Below are positions 7,805 to 16,471 of a DNA stretch of 35,357 bases, piece by piece. A program made the translations under genes and the position numbers. The stretch is from Alphaproteobacteria bacterium. GTDB taxonomy: Bacteria; Pseudomonadota; Alphaproteobacteria; Rhizobiales; Hyphomicrobiaceae. Within the stretch, counting starts at the first letter, position 1, and each line of letters begins with the position of its first letter. The stretch is from NCBI GenBank assembly GCA_018830445.1, contig JAHJSN010000179.1:1-35357 (forward strand), given 5' to 3'. Under the pieces are notes generated by a model, which was not told the origin of the DNA, did no database searches, and saw only the letters and a list, made by a program, of their open reading frames with translations.

Positions 7805-8695
7805 TCAATCTTTGAGGATCAGCGGCATGGCGCGTGCCAGGGCGTCCCGCCAGGGCGGCCTTGCCACGGCGAACGTGCGTTCGATCCTGGCGCAGTCGAG
7901 GACGGAGTTGGGAGGGCGCCGGGCCGGGGTTGGATAGTCCGCGGTGGTAATGGCCTTGACATGTTCCGGCGTCTTGCGGCCGGCGGCCTTGGCATGCGCG
8001 AAGATCGCCTCGGCGAATTGGTGCCAGGTGGCGGTGCCGGAGTTGGTGAAATGGTAGGTGCCGAAGCTTGCCGAATCGCCGGCCGCAAGCTTGGCAGCGA
8101 TGGTGAGAATTGCGGCAGCGATATCGTCGGCATAGGTGGGTGAGCCGAACTGATCGGCGACGATCCCCAGTTCGTCGCGCTCGGCCCCAAGGCGCAGTAT
8201 CGTCCTGACGAAGTTGTTGCCTTCCAGACCGTAAACCCAGGCAGTGCGCAGGATGATGTGCTGCTCGCATGCCGACTTCACGGCCGACTCACCTGCGGCC
8301 TTGGAGGCTCCGTAGGCGCTCATCGGCCGAGGCGGCGTGTCCTCGAGGTACGGCGTGTCGGAGAGGCCGTCGAAAATATAGTCGGTGGAGATATGGATGA
8401 GGGGCAGGCCGAGGGCTGTGCATACGACGGCCAACTTGCCAGGACCTTCGGCGTTCAATTTGAAAGCGGCTTCGGGTTCACTTTCCGCCTTGTCGACGGC
8501 GGTGTAGGCGGCTGCGTTGACGACGATGGATGGACGAACCTGATCGATGAAGCGGCCAACGGTCGCGATGTCGGTCAGGTCTGCTGCAGGGTGGCCGCGA
8601 GCGATCAGCGGCTGGCCGGTGCGTCGAGCGCAGCGGGTCAGGGCACTTGCAACCTGGCCGCTGGCGCCGATCACGGCGATTGGTCCTGATGTCAT
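7805..8695 (-). CDS. rfbD: dTDP-4-dehydrorhamnose reductase
   Basis: Performs the last step of dTDP-L-rhamnose synthesis, reducing dTDP-4-dehydrorhamnose with NAD(P)H. The 296-aa extended short-chain dehydrogenase has an N-terminal GASGQVA dinucleotide motif (10-16), the STDYIFDG segment (103-110) and the YGASK catalytic Y128/K132 pair, all typical of RfbD. RTAWVYG and the C-terminal RPPNSVLDCARIE segment also match. The partners rfbA, rfbB and rfbC are not next to it. It lies between hrpB upstream and the metallo-hydrolase downstream. Together with ugd it indicates surface polysaccharide synthesis. Confidence 0.92.
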   Translation of the reverse strand: MTSGPIAVIGASGQVASALTRCARRTGQPLIARGHPAADLTDIATVGRFIDQVRPSIVVNAAAYTAVDKAESEPEAAFKLNAEGPGKLAVVCTALGLPLIHISTDYIFDGLSDTPYLEDTPPRPMSAYGASKAAGESAVKSACEQHIILRTAWVYGLEGNNFVRTILRLGAERDELGIVADQFGSPTYADDIAAAILTIAAKLAAGDSASFGTYHFTNSGTATWHQFAEAIFAHAKAAGRKTPEHVKAITTADYPTPARRPPNSVLDCARIERTFAVARPPWRDALARAMPLILKD

Positions 8696-8787
8696 CGACG
8701 GCCGTCCCCCGCTTTTTCCCTGCGAGCGTACCTAATCACAGCCGGAGGGAGATTTCATTGTCCAATTCGGCGAATGCGATGCGCCGG

Positions 8788-11331
8788 TCAGGTGCCGCGC
8801 GGTTTGGCGCGGCGGGTCGGGGCGGCGTTTTGGGGATCGTCGGGCCAGACGTGCTTGGGGTAGCGCCCCTTCATATCCGATTTCACTGCTGCCCATGATC
8901 CCGACCAGAATCCGGGCAGGTCGCGGGTGATCTGTATCGGCCGGTGTGCCGGAGACAGGAGATTGAGGGTCAGCGGCAGTCTTCCTCCGGCAATTGCCGG
9001 ATGTTCGCTCAAGCCAAAGAGTTCCTGCACGCGGATGTGGAGCGCGGGCGCGCCGGGGCCGTCATAGTCGATCGGGTGACGCTCGCCGGTGGGGGCGAGG
9101 TAATGGGTCGGGGCTGCTTCATCGATGAGTTGCTTCATGTTCCAAGGGATCAGCGCCTGCAGGGCGTTTTCGAGATCGGCTGCGGTGATCTCGGAGACGC
9201 GCGATTTGCCGTCGATGAAAGGCGCCAGCCAGGTCTCGGCAGTCTCGGTGAGCGCGGCGTCGGACAGGTCGGGCAGGGTGGCGTTGCCGGCTTCCCGCAA
9301 GAAGTCGACGCGGTGGCGCAGTTGGCGCTGGACTTTGCTCCAAGGTAGTGCACCCGGCCCGAGACCGGCTATTCCGCGGGCGAGCGCCGATTGGATCGCT
9401 GTGGGATTGGTTGCGTCAAGGGGTTCGGCCTTTGAAGCAAGTACGATCGACCCAAGCCGAGAGGTTGAGCGGGCGCGTACCGCCCCCGCCGCGCGATCGA
9501 AGGTGACCTCGTGCGATTGTTCGATGCGATCTCCTGCCGATCGGAGGATCTCCTCTTCCGAGACAGGTGCCGCGGCCAGGATGCGTGTTGCTGCGGCGGC
9601 GCCCTGCAATTCGGCGATCACCAGGTACGGTTGGCGGGCAAGTGCGTCGGTGGGATCGAGCCTAGCGCCACGTCCGCTTGCGAGCAGGAATTGTCCGGGT
9701 TCGCCGCGTGCCTTGGCGATGCGGTCGGGGAATGCCTGCATGAGGTGCACAGCGATGCTGCCGGGGGCACCTTGTGCCGCTCTACCGGTGCTTGATCCGG
9801 TTGCCGTGGCCGCCTGTTTCGACGCGGTTGTTGGTGCGGATACTTTTGCGGCCCGTTCGGCCCAGCTGCGCGCGAGATCGTGCATCCTTCTGGTGCGTGT
9901 GGAGCGGTCTTTGCGGAATCGCTCCAAGCGGTCGGTCAAGTCGGTCGCGGTGCCGCCAATTCCGCGTTCGACGAGCAGGGCTGCGATCTCGGCGGCCGCG
10001 AGCGCGGCCTTATCGCCGTCAGTCGCGGCGGCGGTCACCATTGCGGCGAGTGCCGGCGGCAGCGGCAGGCGGCGTAGCCGGCGGCCCAGGGAGGTTATGC
10101 GTCCGAAAGTGTCGAGGGCGCCCAGGCGAACGAGTGAAGCCCGGGCGGCTTGCAGCGCTGCGGCGGGAGGGGAATCGAGCCAGCGCAGGCTGGTTGGATC
10201 CGGGACGCCCCAATCGGCACAATCGATCAGCAAACCGGACAGGTCGGCGGAGCGGATTTCGGGTTCGGCATATTCGGGAAGGCTTCGTGTTTGCGCTTCG
10301 TCCCACAGCCTGTAGCAGATTCCCGGCGAGGTGCGACCGGCACGGCCGCGGCGCTGGTCGATGGAGGATTTGGCGGCGCGCACGGTTTCAAGCCGAGTGA
10401 CGCCGGCGCCCGGTTCAAAGCGCGGCTGTCTTGCCAAGCCGCTATCGATGACGATGCGAACGCCTTCGATCGTCAACGAAGTTTCGGCGATAGCGGTCGC
10501 AAGCACGACCTTGCGGAAACCTTTTTCCGCCGGTGCGATCGCTCGGTCCTGGGCCCTCTGGTCCATGGCGCCGTAAAGGGGGGCGAGGATCACATTCGGG
10601 TCGGAGACGCGCTCACGGAGGCGCTCCTCGGTGCGCAGAATTTCACCTTGCCCCGGGAGAAAAGCGAGGATGGAACCCTCTTCGCCACGCAGCGCGAGCA
10701 TGATGGCTTCCGTCACGGCGTCTTCAATGCGGCTGCCGGCCGCGCGGCCGAGATGGCGGGTCTCGACCGGGAACATGCGTCCCGCGCTTTCGATGACGGG
10801 GGCATTGCCGAGCAGGCCGGCGACGCGCGATCCGGAAAGTGTCGCCGACATGACGAGGATGCGAAGATCTTCGCGCAGTGCCGAGCGCGCATCGAGTGCA
10901 AGCGCCAGTCCGAGATCCGCATCGAGAGAGCGTTCGTGGAATTCATCAAAGATAACGGCGCCGATGCCTTCAAGGGACGGATCGGCGAGGATCATGCGTG
11001 TGAAAACGCCTTCGGTGACGACCTCGATCCGGGTGCCGGGGCCGGTGCGGGTGTCGAGGCGCGCGCGCAGCCCAATGGTGTCGCCGACGTTTTCGCCGAG
11101 TAGTGAAGCCATCCGCTGCGCGGCGGCGCGAGCGGCGATGCGGCGCGGCTCCAGCACGATTATCCTGTTTGTGCGGGGCCAGTCCGCTTCAAGAAGCGCC
11201 AAGGGAACGCGTGTCGTCTTGCCCGCTCCGGGAGGAGCGACAAGGACCGCGGCGCCGGACTTCGAGAGCGCGTTGTGAAGTGACGGCAGCGCTTCATCAA
11301 CGGGCAGGGATGTGGTCGGGAACTTCAACAT
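8788..11331 (-). CDS. hrpB: ATP-dependent RNA helicase HrpB
   Basis: A DEAH-family helicase of 847 aa, the usual length for HrpB. Walker A is APPGAGKTT (32-40), the DEAH-box variant DEFH is at 129-132 within VIFDEFHERS, motif III is MSATLSG (161-167), and motif VI is QRRGRAGRTSPG. The C-terminal half carries the HrpB-specific region, ending in a basic lysine/arginine-rich tail. Between them, near residues 505-525, is a low-complexity Ala/Thr/Gly linker. The cellular role in most bacteria is unclear. ATG at 11331. It may be the first gene of a short minus-strand group with rfbD and the metallo-hydrolase, separated by 92 bases from rfbD. Confidence 0.95.
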   Translation of the reverse strand: MLKFPTTSLPVDEALPSLHNALSKSGAAVLVAPPGAGKTTRVPLALLEADWPRTNRIIVLEPRRIAARAAAQRMASLLGENVGDTIGLRARLDTRTGPGTRIEVVTEGVFTRMILADPSLEGIGAVIFDEFHERSLDADLGLALALDARSALREDLRILVMSATLSGSRVAGLLGNAPVIESAGRMFPVETRHLGRAAGSRIEDAVTEAIMLALRGEEGSILAFLPGQGEILRTEERLRERVSDPNVILAPLYGAMDQRAQDRAIAPAEKGFRKVVLATAIAETSLTIEGVRIVIDSGLARQPRFEPGAGVTRLETVRAAKSSIDQRRGRAGRTSPGICYRLWDEAQTRSLPEYAEPEIRSADLSGLLIDCADWGVPDPTSLRWLDSPPAAALQAARASLVRLGALDTFGRITSLGRRLRRLPLPPALAAMVTAAATDGDKAALAAAEIAALLVERGIGGTATDLTDRLERFRKDRSTRTRRMHDLARSWAERAAKVSAPTTASKQAATATGSSTGRAAQGAPGSIAVHLMQAFPDRIAKARGEPGQFLLASGRGARLDPTDALARQPYLVIAELQGAAAATRILAAAPVSEEEILRSAGDRIEQSHEVTFDRAAGAVRARSTSRLGSIVLASKAEPLDATNPTAIQSALARGIAGLGPGALPWSKVQRQLRHRVDFLREAGNATLPDLSDAALTETAETWLAPFIDGKSRVSEITAADLENALQALIPWNMKQLIDEAAPTHYLAPTGERHPIDYDGPGAPALHIRVQELFGLSEHPAIAGGRLPLTLNLLSPAHRPIQITRDLPGFWSGSWAAVKSDMKGRYPKHVWPDDPQNAAPTRRAKPRGT

Positions 11332-11626
11332 CGGGATTGTAGATGGAGGACGGGGGCGCGCGGTCGATCAAGCCGTCGCGTGAGCTAGGTATGCAATCTA
11401 CGTCTGTGGGTTCCAAGTCAAGCAGGTGGCCAATGCTTGCGATCCGCCCGCTTGATCCGCACCGTTGAAGTCGACTTCTCTTGACTCTTATCGGAGCCAT
11501 GCCGCAAACTGAGATTGTATGCAAAGAGATTTGTATAGTAAATATTAAACTCATCCCTTGCCGCGTGTTATACGTTGGGATAGTGTCCATTGAATTGCTT
11601 GCGTTTGTATCTCAGGGAGACAGGTT
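11332..11626. promoter_or_regulatory. Divergent intergenic region hrpB / 598-aa gene
   Basis: The right half is AT-rich relative to its surroundings. It holds TTGTAT at 11515-11520, and at 11532-11542 the 11-mer TGTATAGTAAA, which also occurs in the secretion-gene promoter region (21537-21547) in the same orientation. A ribosome site GGGAGA lies just before the 11627 ATG. It may carry a shared operator or the -10 region of the 598-aa gene. Confidence 0.45.
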
Positions 11627-13423
11627 ATGTCTGCCAGCGTTGTATCCTTATCAGGTGTTCGGGAACGCTATTTACACCGGCCCTGGTCCAACCAGGATAT
11701 CGCTGAAATCTACAGGGTGGCAGACACCCTGCGACGAGCCGGACTGCCAATAGATTTCGAAGAGGGGCAGACGGACGAAGGCGACCCATGGTATGCCTTC
11801 TGCAATGCCAATACCGGCGATGTCATCATTCACTTCGCCTATATCGACGGGCGCTATGTCGCAGAAGTCGCGCATCTCGGCGCTACCTTTACAGGCGAAA
11901 ATCTGAGGGACATCGTCAGCGATTTCCTGAATTCGTTTCCTGTCATACTTCCGCATACGCAAGCCGCCGCGCCACGCGTTTGGATGCATCCAGGCAGCGC
12001 CTTCGTGGCGTTTGTCGCGACGTTATATTTCCTCCTGGAAATGACGAATACCGTCGAAGCGCGCGAAGCAGCCTCACAGGGTTTGATCGACGGCGAAGCC
12101 TTCGATGACGGTTCGAATGAGACTGCCTACGGCGAGGGCGGCCGGCTGGTCTACATCCCGGTCAATCGGGATCCGTACTTGCGATTTTCGCGAGGGGAGT
12201 CGGAAGCAGCCGACGGGGTTCGCAGCGTTGCGGTAAGTGCCGCGATCCTGATTGCCGGAGTCTTGATGGATTGGCACCGGTCCAGCGGCGAATCCATCGC
12301 ATTCGAGCCGGAAAGTATCCTCAGCGCGATCCTCAACACGTCCGAAGAAGACTTGGGTGACGCCATAATAGACGCGGCGTGTTCGATGAGGATGATTGAA
12401 CCCGGGCAGGATGCGGGGAAGGCGCAATGCGGCGAGGTTTCGAACATTCGCACTGCGCACCTGGTTGATGCCGGTCCCGATCCGAAAATCGAATTCCGGG
12501 TAGCCGGCGATCTGGTCAAGCACGGTGGCGAAGATGGGCTGGTCATAGACCTCGATGGTGAATTCGGGGATGCAGGCAAGTCTATTGGCGATGAACTTCT
12601 GGGTGGCTTCAGTCTGGCTTCGGAGGCCGAAGGAAACGGAAAGGTTCTGAATGTCGCAGCCGCGGCCGGTCGTCAGTCCGATACCATCGTGGCAGGTGAA
12701 AAGGATGGTCAGGGCACGGGAAATCCAGAGAGCGGCGAGGATTCTGCTCCGGGACCGGGCGGCTATCCGGAGGGGCAAGGCGCGGATGTGCTGAACGGAC
12801 CGAATTTCCTTGAAACAATTCAGCAGAGTTCGACCGTGACTTTGCTGCAATCCCTCGGATTGAGGGCCGAGACGTCCGGCACATCGTTTGAAACCGATCT
12901 CAATTCTCTCGTGGTTCTGATTTCCAACCCGCCTGTTGCCGGGGCAAGCACTGCGTCTACTGCGCCGACGACGTCGATTGTGGCGGCAAGCGTCACGGAC
13001 GCCGGACAGAGTTTCGTAACCGCGCCGGATTCAACCCTACTTGGGACGGGCGGCGATCCAACAAGTACCGGCGGCATTGATGGCGGCGGCGCCGTACTGG
13101 ATAAGCCGGCAACTTCGACGCAAGGGCCGGCTTCCAATCCTGTGCAACTGTCGGGCGGTCCGGCCGGTTCAGCCTTACCGTTGGATCGCGACCTTGATTT
13201 TTCGATTTTCGACCCTGTCGAAGTGTTGCGGGCATTCGTGCAGACGGTCGAGAAAGTCGGGTTCATGCATCACGATGATATTTTCTACCTCTACGATGCG
13301 GTGGCGCTTGAAACCGAACCCTCCATCATCGAGTTCGAATCCATCTACCTGGAAAATGGCGATGAAGTGAACCTGCTCGGTCAAGCCGACACGTTCGATC
13401 AGATCTACGTCGCTCTGTCCTGA
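11627..13423 (+). CDS. Unrecognised 598-aa membrane-associated protein of the secretion island
   Basis: No family is recognised with certainty. Residues 1-115 form a compact domain with WSNQDIAEIYRVADTLRRAG and the DVIIHFAYIDGRYVAEV segment. Two hydrophobic stretches follow, near residues 125-142 (SAFVAFVATLYFLLEM) and 203-220 (VAVSAAILIAGVLMDW), so it is likely anchored in the inner membrane. Residues 260-500 are acidic and rich in Gly, Ser, Thr, Ala and Pro, resembling a disordered linker. The last 80 residues form a second conserved-looking acidic domain from FDPVEVLRAFVQ to the end. ATG 11627 follows GGGAGA. It is convergent with the RTX peroxidase. A role in RTX export, anchoring or sensing is inference from location only. 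Confidence 0.75.
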   Translation: MSASVVSLSGVRERYLHRPWSNQDIAEIYRVADTLRRAGLPIDFEEGQTDEGDPWYAFCNANTGDVIIHFAYIDGRYVAEVAHLGATFTGENLRDIVSDFLNSFPVILPHTQAAAPRVWMHPGSAFVAFVATLYFLLEMTNTVEAREAASQGLIDGEAFDDGSNETAYGEGGRLVYIPVNRDPYLRFSRGESEAADGVRSVAVSAAILIAGVLMDWHRSSGESIAFEPESILSAILNTSEEDLGDAIIDAACSMRMIEPGQDAGKAQCGEVSNIRTAHLVDAGPDPKIEFRVAGDLVKHGGEDGLVIDLDGEFGDAGKSIGDELLGGFSLASEAEGNGKVLNVAAAAGRQSDTIVAGEKDGQGTGNPESGEDSAPGPGGYPEGQGADVLNGPNFLETIQQSSTVTLLQSLGLRAETSGTSFETDLNSLVVLISNPPVAGASTASTAPTTSIVAASVTDAGQSFVTAPDSTLLGTGGDPTSTGGIDGGGAVLDKPATSTQGPASNPVQLSGGPAGSALPLDRDLDFSIFDPVEVLRAFVQTVEKVGFMHHDDIFYLYDAVALETEPSIIEFESIYLENGDEVNLLGQADTFDQIYVALS

Positions 13424-13685
13424 CGGTGACCCCCGACGGCGACCTGCAGGTGTCATCCGGCCCGGGCCACCTTGGAGGGGGCTTGCTTCGAGATGGACCC
13501 CTTTTGTCTTCAATAGCGCTGGTGATTCTACGGGTGTGGCCGGTGCGTTACATGCTCGGCACACTGTCGAGCCATTTTGTCGACTTGAGTTACTGGCGCT
13601 TGGCAGGTGGCATTCAAGGGTTCAAGCGGTAGCTATTGAAGATTGCGCGACGTTTTTGCTGCATACCCAAATCCAATAGGAGAAA

Positions 13686-13722
13686 GCCGCCGCTGGGTGG
13701 ATCCCAAGGATCACTCGGCGGC
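13686..13722 (-). terminator. Hairpin, probable terminator of the RTX peroxidase
   Basis: GCCGCCG (13686-13692) pairs with CGGCGGC (13716-13722), with an inner GTG-ATCC / GGATCAC pairing. Read on the minus strand it is followed by TTTCTCCT, a modest pyrimidine tract, so it most likely ends minus-strand transcription. On the plus strand the following CTCTCATTCTC is less suitable. Confidence 0.55.
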
Positions 13723-13740
13723 AGCTCTCATTCTCAAAGC

Positions 13741-13818
13741 CTAGTGGCCTTCAGCGCGCCTCAATTGACAACTCCTGTGCGGCACCAACAGGTCAATTAA
13801 GGCGCGACGCCACACTAG
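13741..13818. repeat. CTAG-bounded long hairpin element E
   Basis: A nested palindrome with CTAG at both edges (13741-13744 and 13815-13818). Paired blocks: CTAGTG-GC with GC-CACACTAG, CGCGCC (13755-13760) with GGCGCG (13801-13806), AATTGAC with GTCAATT, and CCTGT with ACAGG. The minus-strand inner arm runs CTGTTGGTGCC, close to the TTGGTTCCC loop entry of elements A to C. The arm sequences differ from those elements while pairing is kept. Confidence 0.7.
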
Positions 13819-13832
13819 TTCAGATGATCCGA

Positions 13833-16217
13833 TCAGGAGTGATCGAAGTCAAAGTTGCCCGCGTGCAGGTCGGAGACGGAGATACCAATCAACAGAACCT
13901 TTTCCGTCGAGCTGAATTTTATGATCGCTCCACGATTGGTGTCGTGGGCGTTGTTGTAAACCTCTTGAACGGTCGAGAAGTGGGCGCCGACGGCGAGCTT
14001 GTCCTGATGCTCGTTGAAGTCGAATATCAGGTCGAAGCCCATATCGTGACCCATGACGAACTTGTCCCGACCGGCTCCTCCCCACAGGAAGTCGCGGCCT
14101 TCTTCGCCGTCGATCAGGTCGTTGCCCTGGTTGCCGTGGATGTGGTCTCTTCCCGCTCCGCCGTATGCCTTGTCGTGGTGGGTTCCGCCAAAGATCTTGT
14201 CAGCGCCGTGACCGCCAAAGATCAGGTCATGACCCTGGCCGCCGAACAGTCTGTCGTGTCCACTGTCACCGTAGATTTCATCGTTTTGAGAATCGCCGAA
14301 GAGGCGGTCATCGCCATGGCCGCCGCCGATGATATCGCTGTGGGCGCCGCCTCGAATCGTGTCGTGGCCTGCTTCGCCCTGTGCATAGTCGTGTCCTGTG
14401 CCAAGAAATATCCAGTCGTTACCGTGACCGCCTTCGGCATGGTCGTTTCCGGAACCGCCCATCATGAAGTCATTGCCATCGTCGCCGTACATGATGTCAT
14501 GTCCGCCGTCGCCGAACATGTCATCGTCATCGGCGCCGCCGTACATTTCGTCGCGGCTGCCGCCGCCGCGAAGGGTGTCGCTGCCTTGTTCTCCGAAGAT
14601 CAGCTCGCTGCCGTCACCGCCGATAATCTCGTTGGCAGCGCTGTCGCCGGCCATGCGTCCGTAAGCCTTGAAAACCTCCTGCTGAAGGTGCTCGATGCCG
14701 GTGTTGCGCTTGATGATTTCCGAGAAGGTCGTGTTCTCGATCTGCGCCAGCAAGTCCGGCGACTCCGCCAACCGGTTCTCGTAGTAGAAGCGGTCGCCAT
14801 CACGCAGGCGCGAAAACTGATCGACGAGTATTGCCTGCAGGGTTTCGCCGACCTGCAATCCGCCGACCTTGTCTTCGGCGAGTATTCCGACCCAGAGATC
14901 GACCTTGTTGATGTCGCCGCCGTAGGCCGCCGAAAGGGCATTTGCCAGTACGGTGTCGGAGGTCAGCTGGCTGAAGCTGGTGTAGGGTAGAAGCGCGGGG
15001 GAATTGTTGAAGTCGGCGCGGAAGTCGTTGAGCGTGGTGACGCCCTGGTCGCGGCCGCGCATGATGTTCAAGGTTGCCAGATCGCGGAAACTGTTCGGGC
15101 CGAACAGGAGGTTGCGGACATCGTCGATGATCTTGGCATCGAATTCACTGGCGGTGTCGGCGGCCAGTCCGCGAACGAGTGCGGCTACGCCGCCATTGAG
15201 GTCGAGTTTGTGCGGCTGGAAAAACGCATCGAAAAGCCCAAGCTGTTCGGTGACGGTGCCGTCCTCGGCGAGCCGTTCGAACTCGGTCGGCAGCATGGTG
15301 TGGCCGAAGCGGAATCCGGCGCCGGCAAATTCATTGGAGATGGTCGGGTCGACGTCGTTCCTATAGCCGTTGTAGCCCGGCAGGGACTGGCCGATGAGTT
15401 CTGGCAGCCACTCCTCGTAGATGACCTTCTGGTATTCGGCCTCGACGATGATGCGGGCCATCTGGAACGCTTCTTCGTCGGTGAGCGTCGGGTCCAGATC
15501 CCTGAGGCGGTCCACCTGGTAGTTGTGCTCGCGCATCCAGATCTGATGCATCGAGGTCAGGGCGATGTTCTCGTCGCTGCGGATGTCGCCCATGACGTGG
15601 GCCGTCGCAGGATTGCCAATATACAAGCCGTCGGCGCTGCCGGCGCCGTGCTCGGCTTCGATGTCGGCTACCGTTGCCGCGCCTCCGTTCGCATTGGTGA
15701 TCATGTATGCGCCGTCGCGCAGGACGTTGGTCGTGGCCTGGCTGGAGCCGTAAACGTTGGAAGCGTCCAGGAAGCTGGTGATCTGGTTGGCGTGTTCGCG
15801 GGCGATTGCGCCGGTGCCGGTGCCGCTGACGACCATCGACCGATCGAGCTCGAGAATGCTGCCGGGCGGGAACGCTGGATCGCCCACGGGCACTGTCGTC
15901 GACATGTGGCCGGCGGCAGGATCCTCGAAAACGAGGTCGAGATCGTGGTCGATGTACTGGCCGAAAAAGATGAACAGTTCACTGGTGCCGAATGAGTTCG
16001 CCGTGCCGCCGGGTATGTCGGCCATCGCGTTCGAAATGACTCGGGCGTTGCCGCGATCTTCGGGCGCGGAAATGGAATCGGCGTAATCTGCGAACGTCAG
16101 CCGGGTGAGTGTTTCTCCCGCCGAGCCCCAGCTGTCATTGGCCAGGTTGTTGCCGGTGCCATCCGATTCCCGGAATTCCTTCAGGATCAGGTTGAGTAGA
16201 TCGCTTTCGATAGACAT
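13833..16217 (-). CDS. Secreted haem peroxidase with RTX repeats (peroxicin-type)
   Basis: A member of the peroxidase-cyclooxygenase (animal haem peroxidase) superfamily fused to RTX calcium-binding repeats; likely exported by a type I system and active outside the cell using H2O2. In 794 aa, the distal site GQYIDHD has Q87, D90 and H91; IRSDEN has the catalytic R213 and the haem-ester equivalent E216; the proximal H306 lies in FRFGHT; LNIMRGRD follows. All the catalytic residues I can place are present. Residues 533-721 hold 21 consecutive GGxGxDxUx-type nonapeptides, many with histidine in the loop (GGHGND, GGQGHD). A 73-residue tail lacks cysteine and ends in FDFDHS, suitable for a C-terminal secretion signal. 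There is no N-terminal signal peptide, as expected for type I export. It lies downstream of the 1640-aa gene. Confidence 0.93.
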   Translation of the reverse strand: MSIESDLLNLILKEFRESDGTGNNLANDSWGSAGETLTRLTFADYADSISAPEDRGNARVISNAMADIPGGTANSFGTSELFIFFGQYIDHDLDLVFEDPAAGHMSTTVPVGDPAFPPGSILELDRSMVVSGTGTGAIAREHANQITSFLDASNVYGSSQATTNVLRDGAYMITNANGGAATVADIEAEHGAGSADGLYIGNPATAHVMGDIRSDENIALTSMHQIWMREHNYQVDRLRDLDPTLTDEEAFQMARIIVEAEYQKVIYEEWLPELIGQSLPGYNGYRNDVDPTISNEFAGAGFRFGHTMLPTEFERLAEDGTVTEQLGLFDAFFQPHKLDLNGGVAALVRGLAADTASEFDAKIIDDVRNLLFGPNSFRDLATLNIMRGRDQGVTTLNDFRADFNNSPALLPYTSFSQLTSDTVLANALSAAYGGDINKVDLWVGILAEDKVGGLQVGETLQAILVDQFSRLRDGDRFYYENRLAESPDLLAQIENTTFSEIIKRNTGIEHLQQEVFKAYGRMAGDSAANEIIGGDGSELIFGEQGSDTLRGGGSRDEMYGGADDDDMFGDGGHDIMYGDDGNDFMMGGSGNDHAEGGHGNDWIFLGTGHDYAQGEAGHDTIRGGAHSDIIGGGHGDDRLFGDSQNDEIYGDSGHDRLFGGQGHDLIFGGHGADKIFGGTHHDKAYGGAGRDHIHGNQGNDLIDGEEGRDFLWGGAGRDKFVMGHDMGFDLIFDFNEHQDKLAVGAHFSTVQEVYNNAHDTNRGAIIKFSSTEKVLLIGISVSDLHAGNFDFDHS

Positions 16218-16361
16218 GTCAGACCCCGCACTCGATTTGGGACGGTTTGTGATGATAGCAACGTGCGCAGCGTCTCAGTTTCGGGCAGGCGAATGTGCCG
16301 TTCTGATCTGGTGCACGTGTTATCGAATTCATAAGCAAGTCTTATGCGATTTCAGGGAGAA

Positions 16362-16415
16362 AACCCCGGCCTACTGTATCCGTTGGTTAAACGGACCGCG
16401 GGCCGGGGTTCTCGT
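16362..16415. terminator. Bidirectional-looking terminator hairpin
   Basis: AACCCCGGCC (16362-16371) pairs with GGCCGGGGTT (16401-16410) around a 29-base loop that contains CCGTT...AACGG. Read on the minus strand the stem is followed by TTTTCTCCC, ending the 1640-aa gene transcript. Read on the plus strand it is followed by CTCGTTTTTCTCG. It therefore insulates the two minus-strand genes. Confidence 0.75.
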
Positions 16416-16431
16416 TTTTCTCGTTAACGAT

Positions 16432-16454
16432 GAGCGGGCTCGTCGAGCCCGCTC
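16432..16454. terminator. Perfect 11-bp hairpin after the 1640-aa gene
   Basis: GAGCGGGCTCG (16432-16442) and CGAGCCCGCTC (16444-16454) form a perfect stem with a one-base centre. It lies 18 bases downstream of the 1640-aa stop on the minus strand. No T-run follows directly, so it may act with the next hairpin as a tandem terminator or protect the 3' end of the message. Confidence 0.6.
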
Positions 16455-16471
16455 CGTCGGCTCGCGGATTT

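Larger units (their letters stand above)
13424..13832. other. Convergent intergenic region with two large hairpins
   Basis: This 409-base gap separates the 598-aa gene and the RTX peroxidase, which point at each other. It contains the hairpin at 13686-13722 (probable terminator) and the CTAG-bounded long hairpin at 13741-13818. No coding frame with a ribosome site or family signature is seen. Confidence 0.6.
16218..16471. other. Intergenic region between the 1640-aa gene and the peroxidase
   Basis: This 254-base gap holds two hairpins near its right end (listed separately) and a small dyad CATAAG-CAAGT-CTTATG (16330-16346). The dyad is about 113 bases upstream of the peroxidase start and could be an operator. 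The peroxidase therefore probably has its own promoter. Confidence 0.5.
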
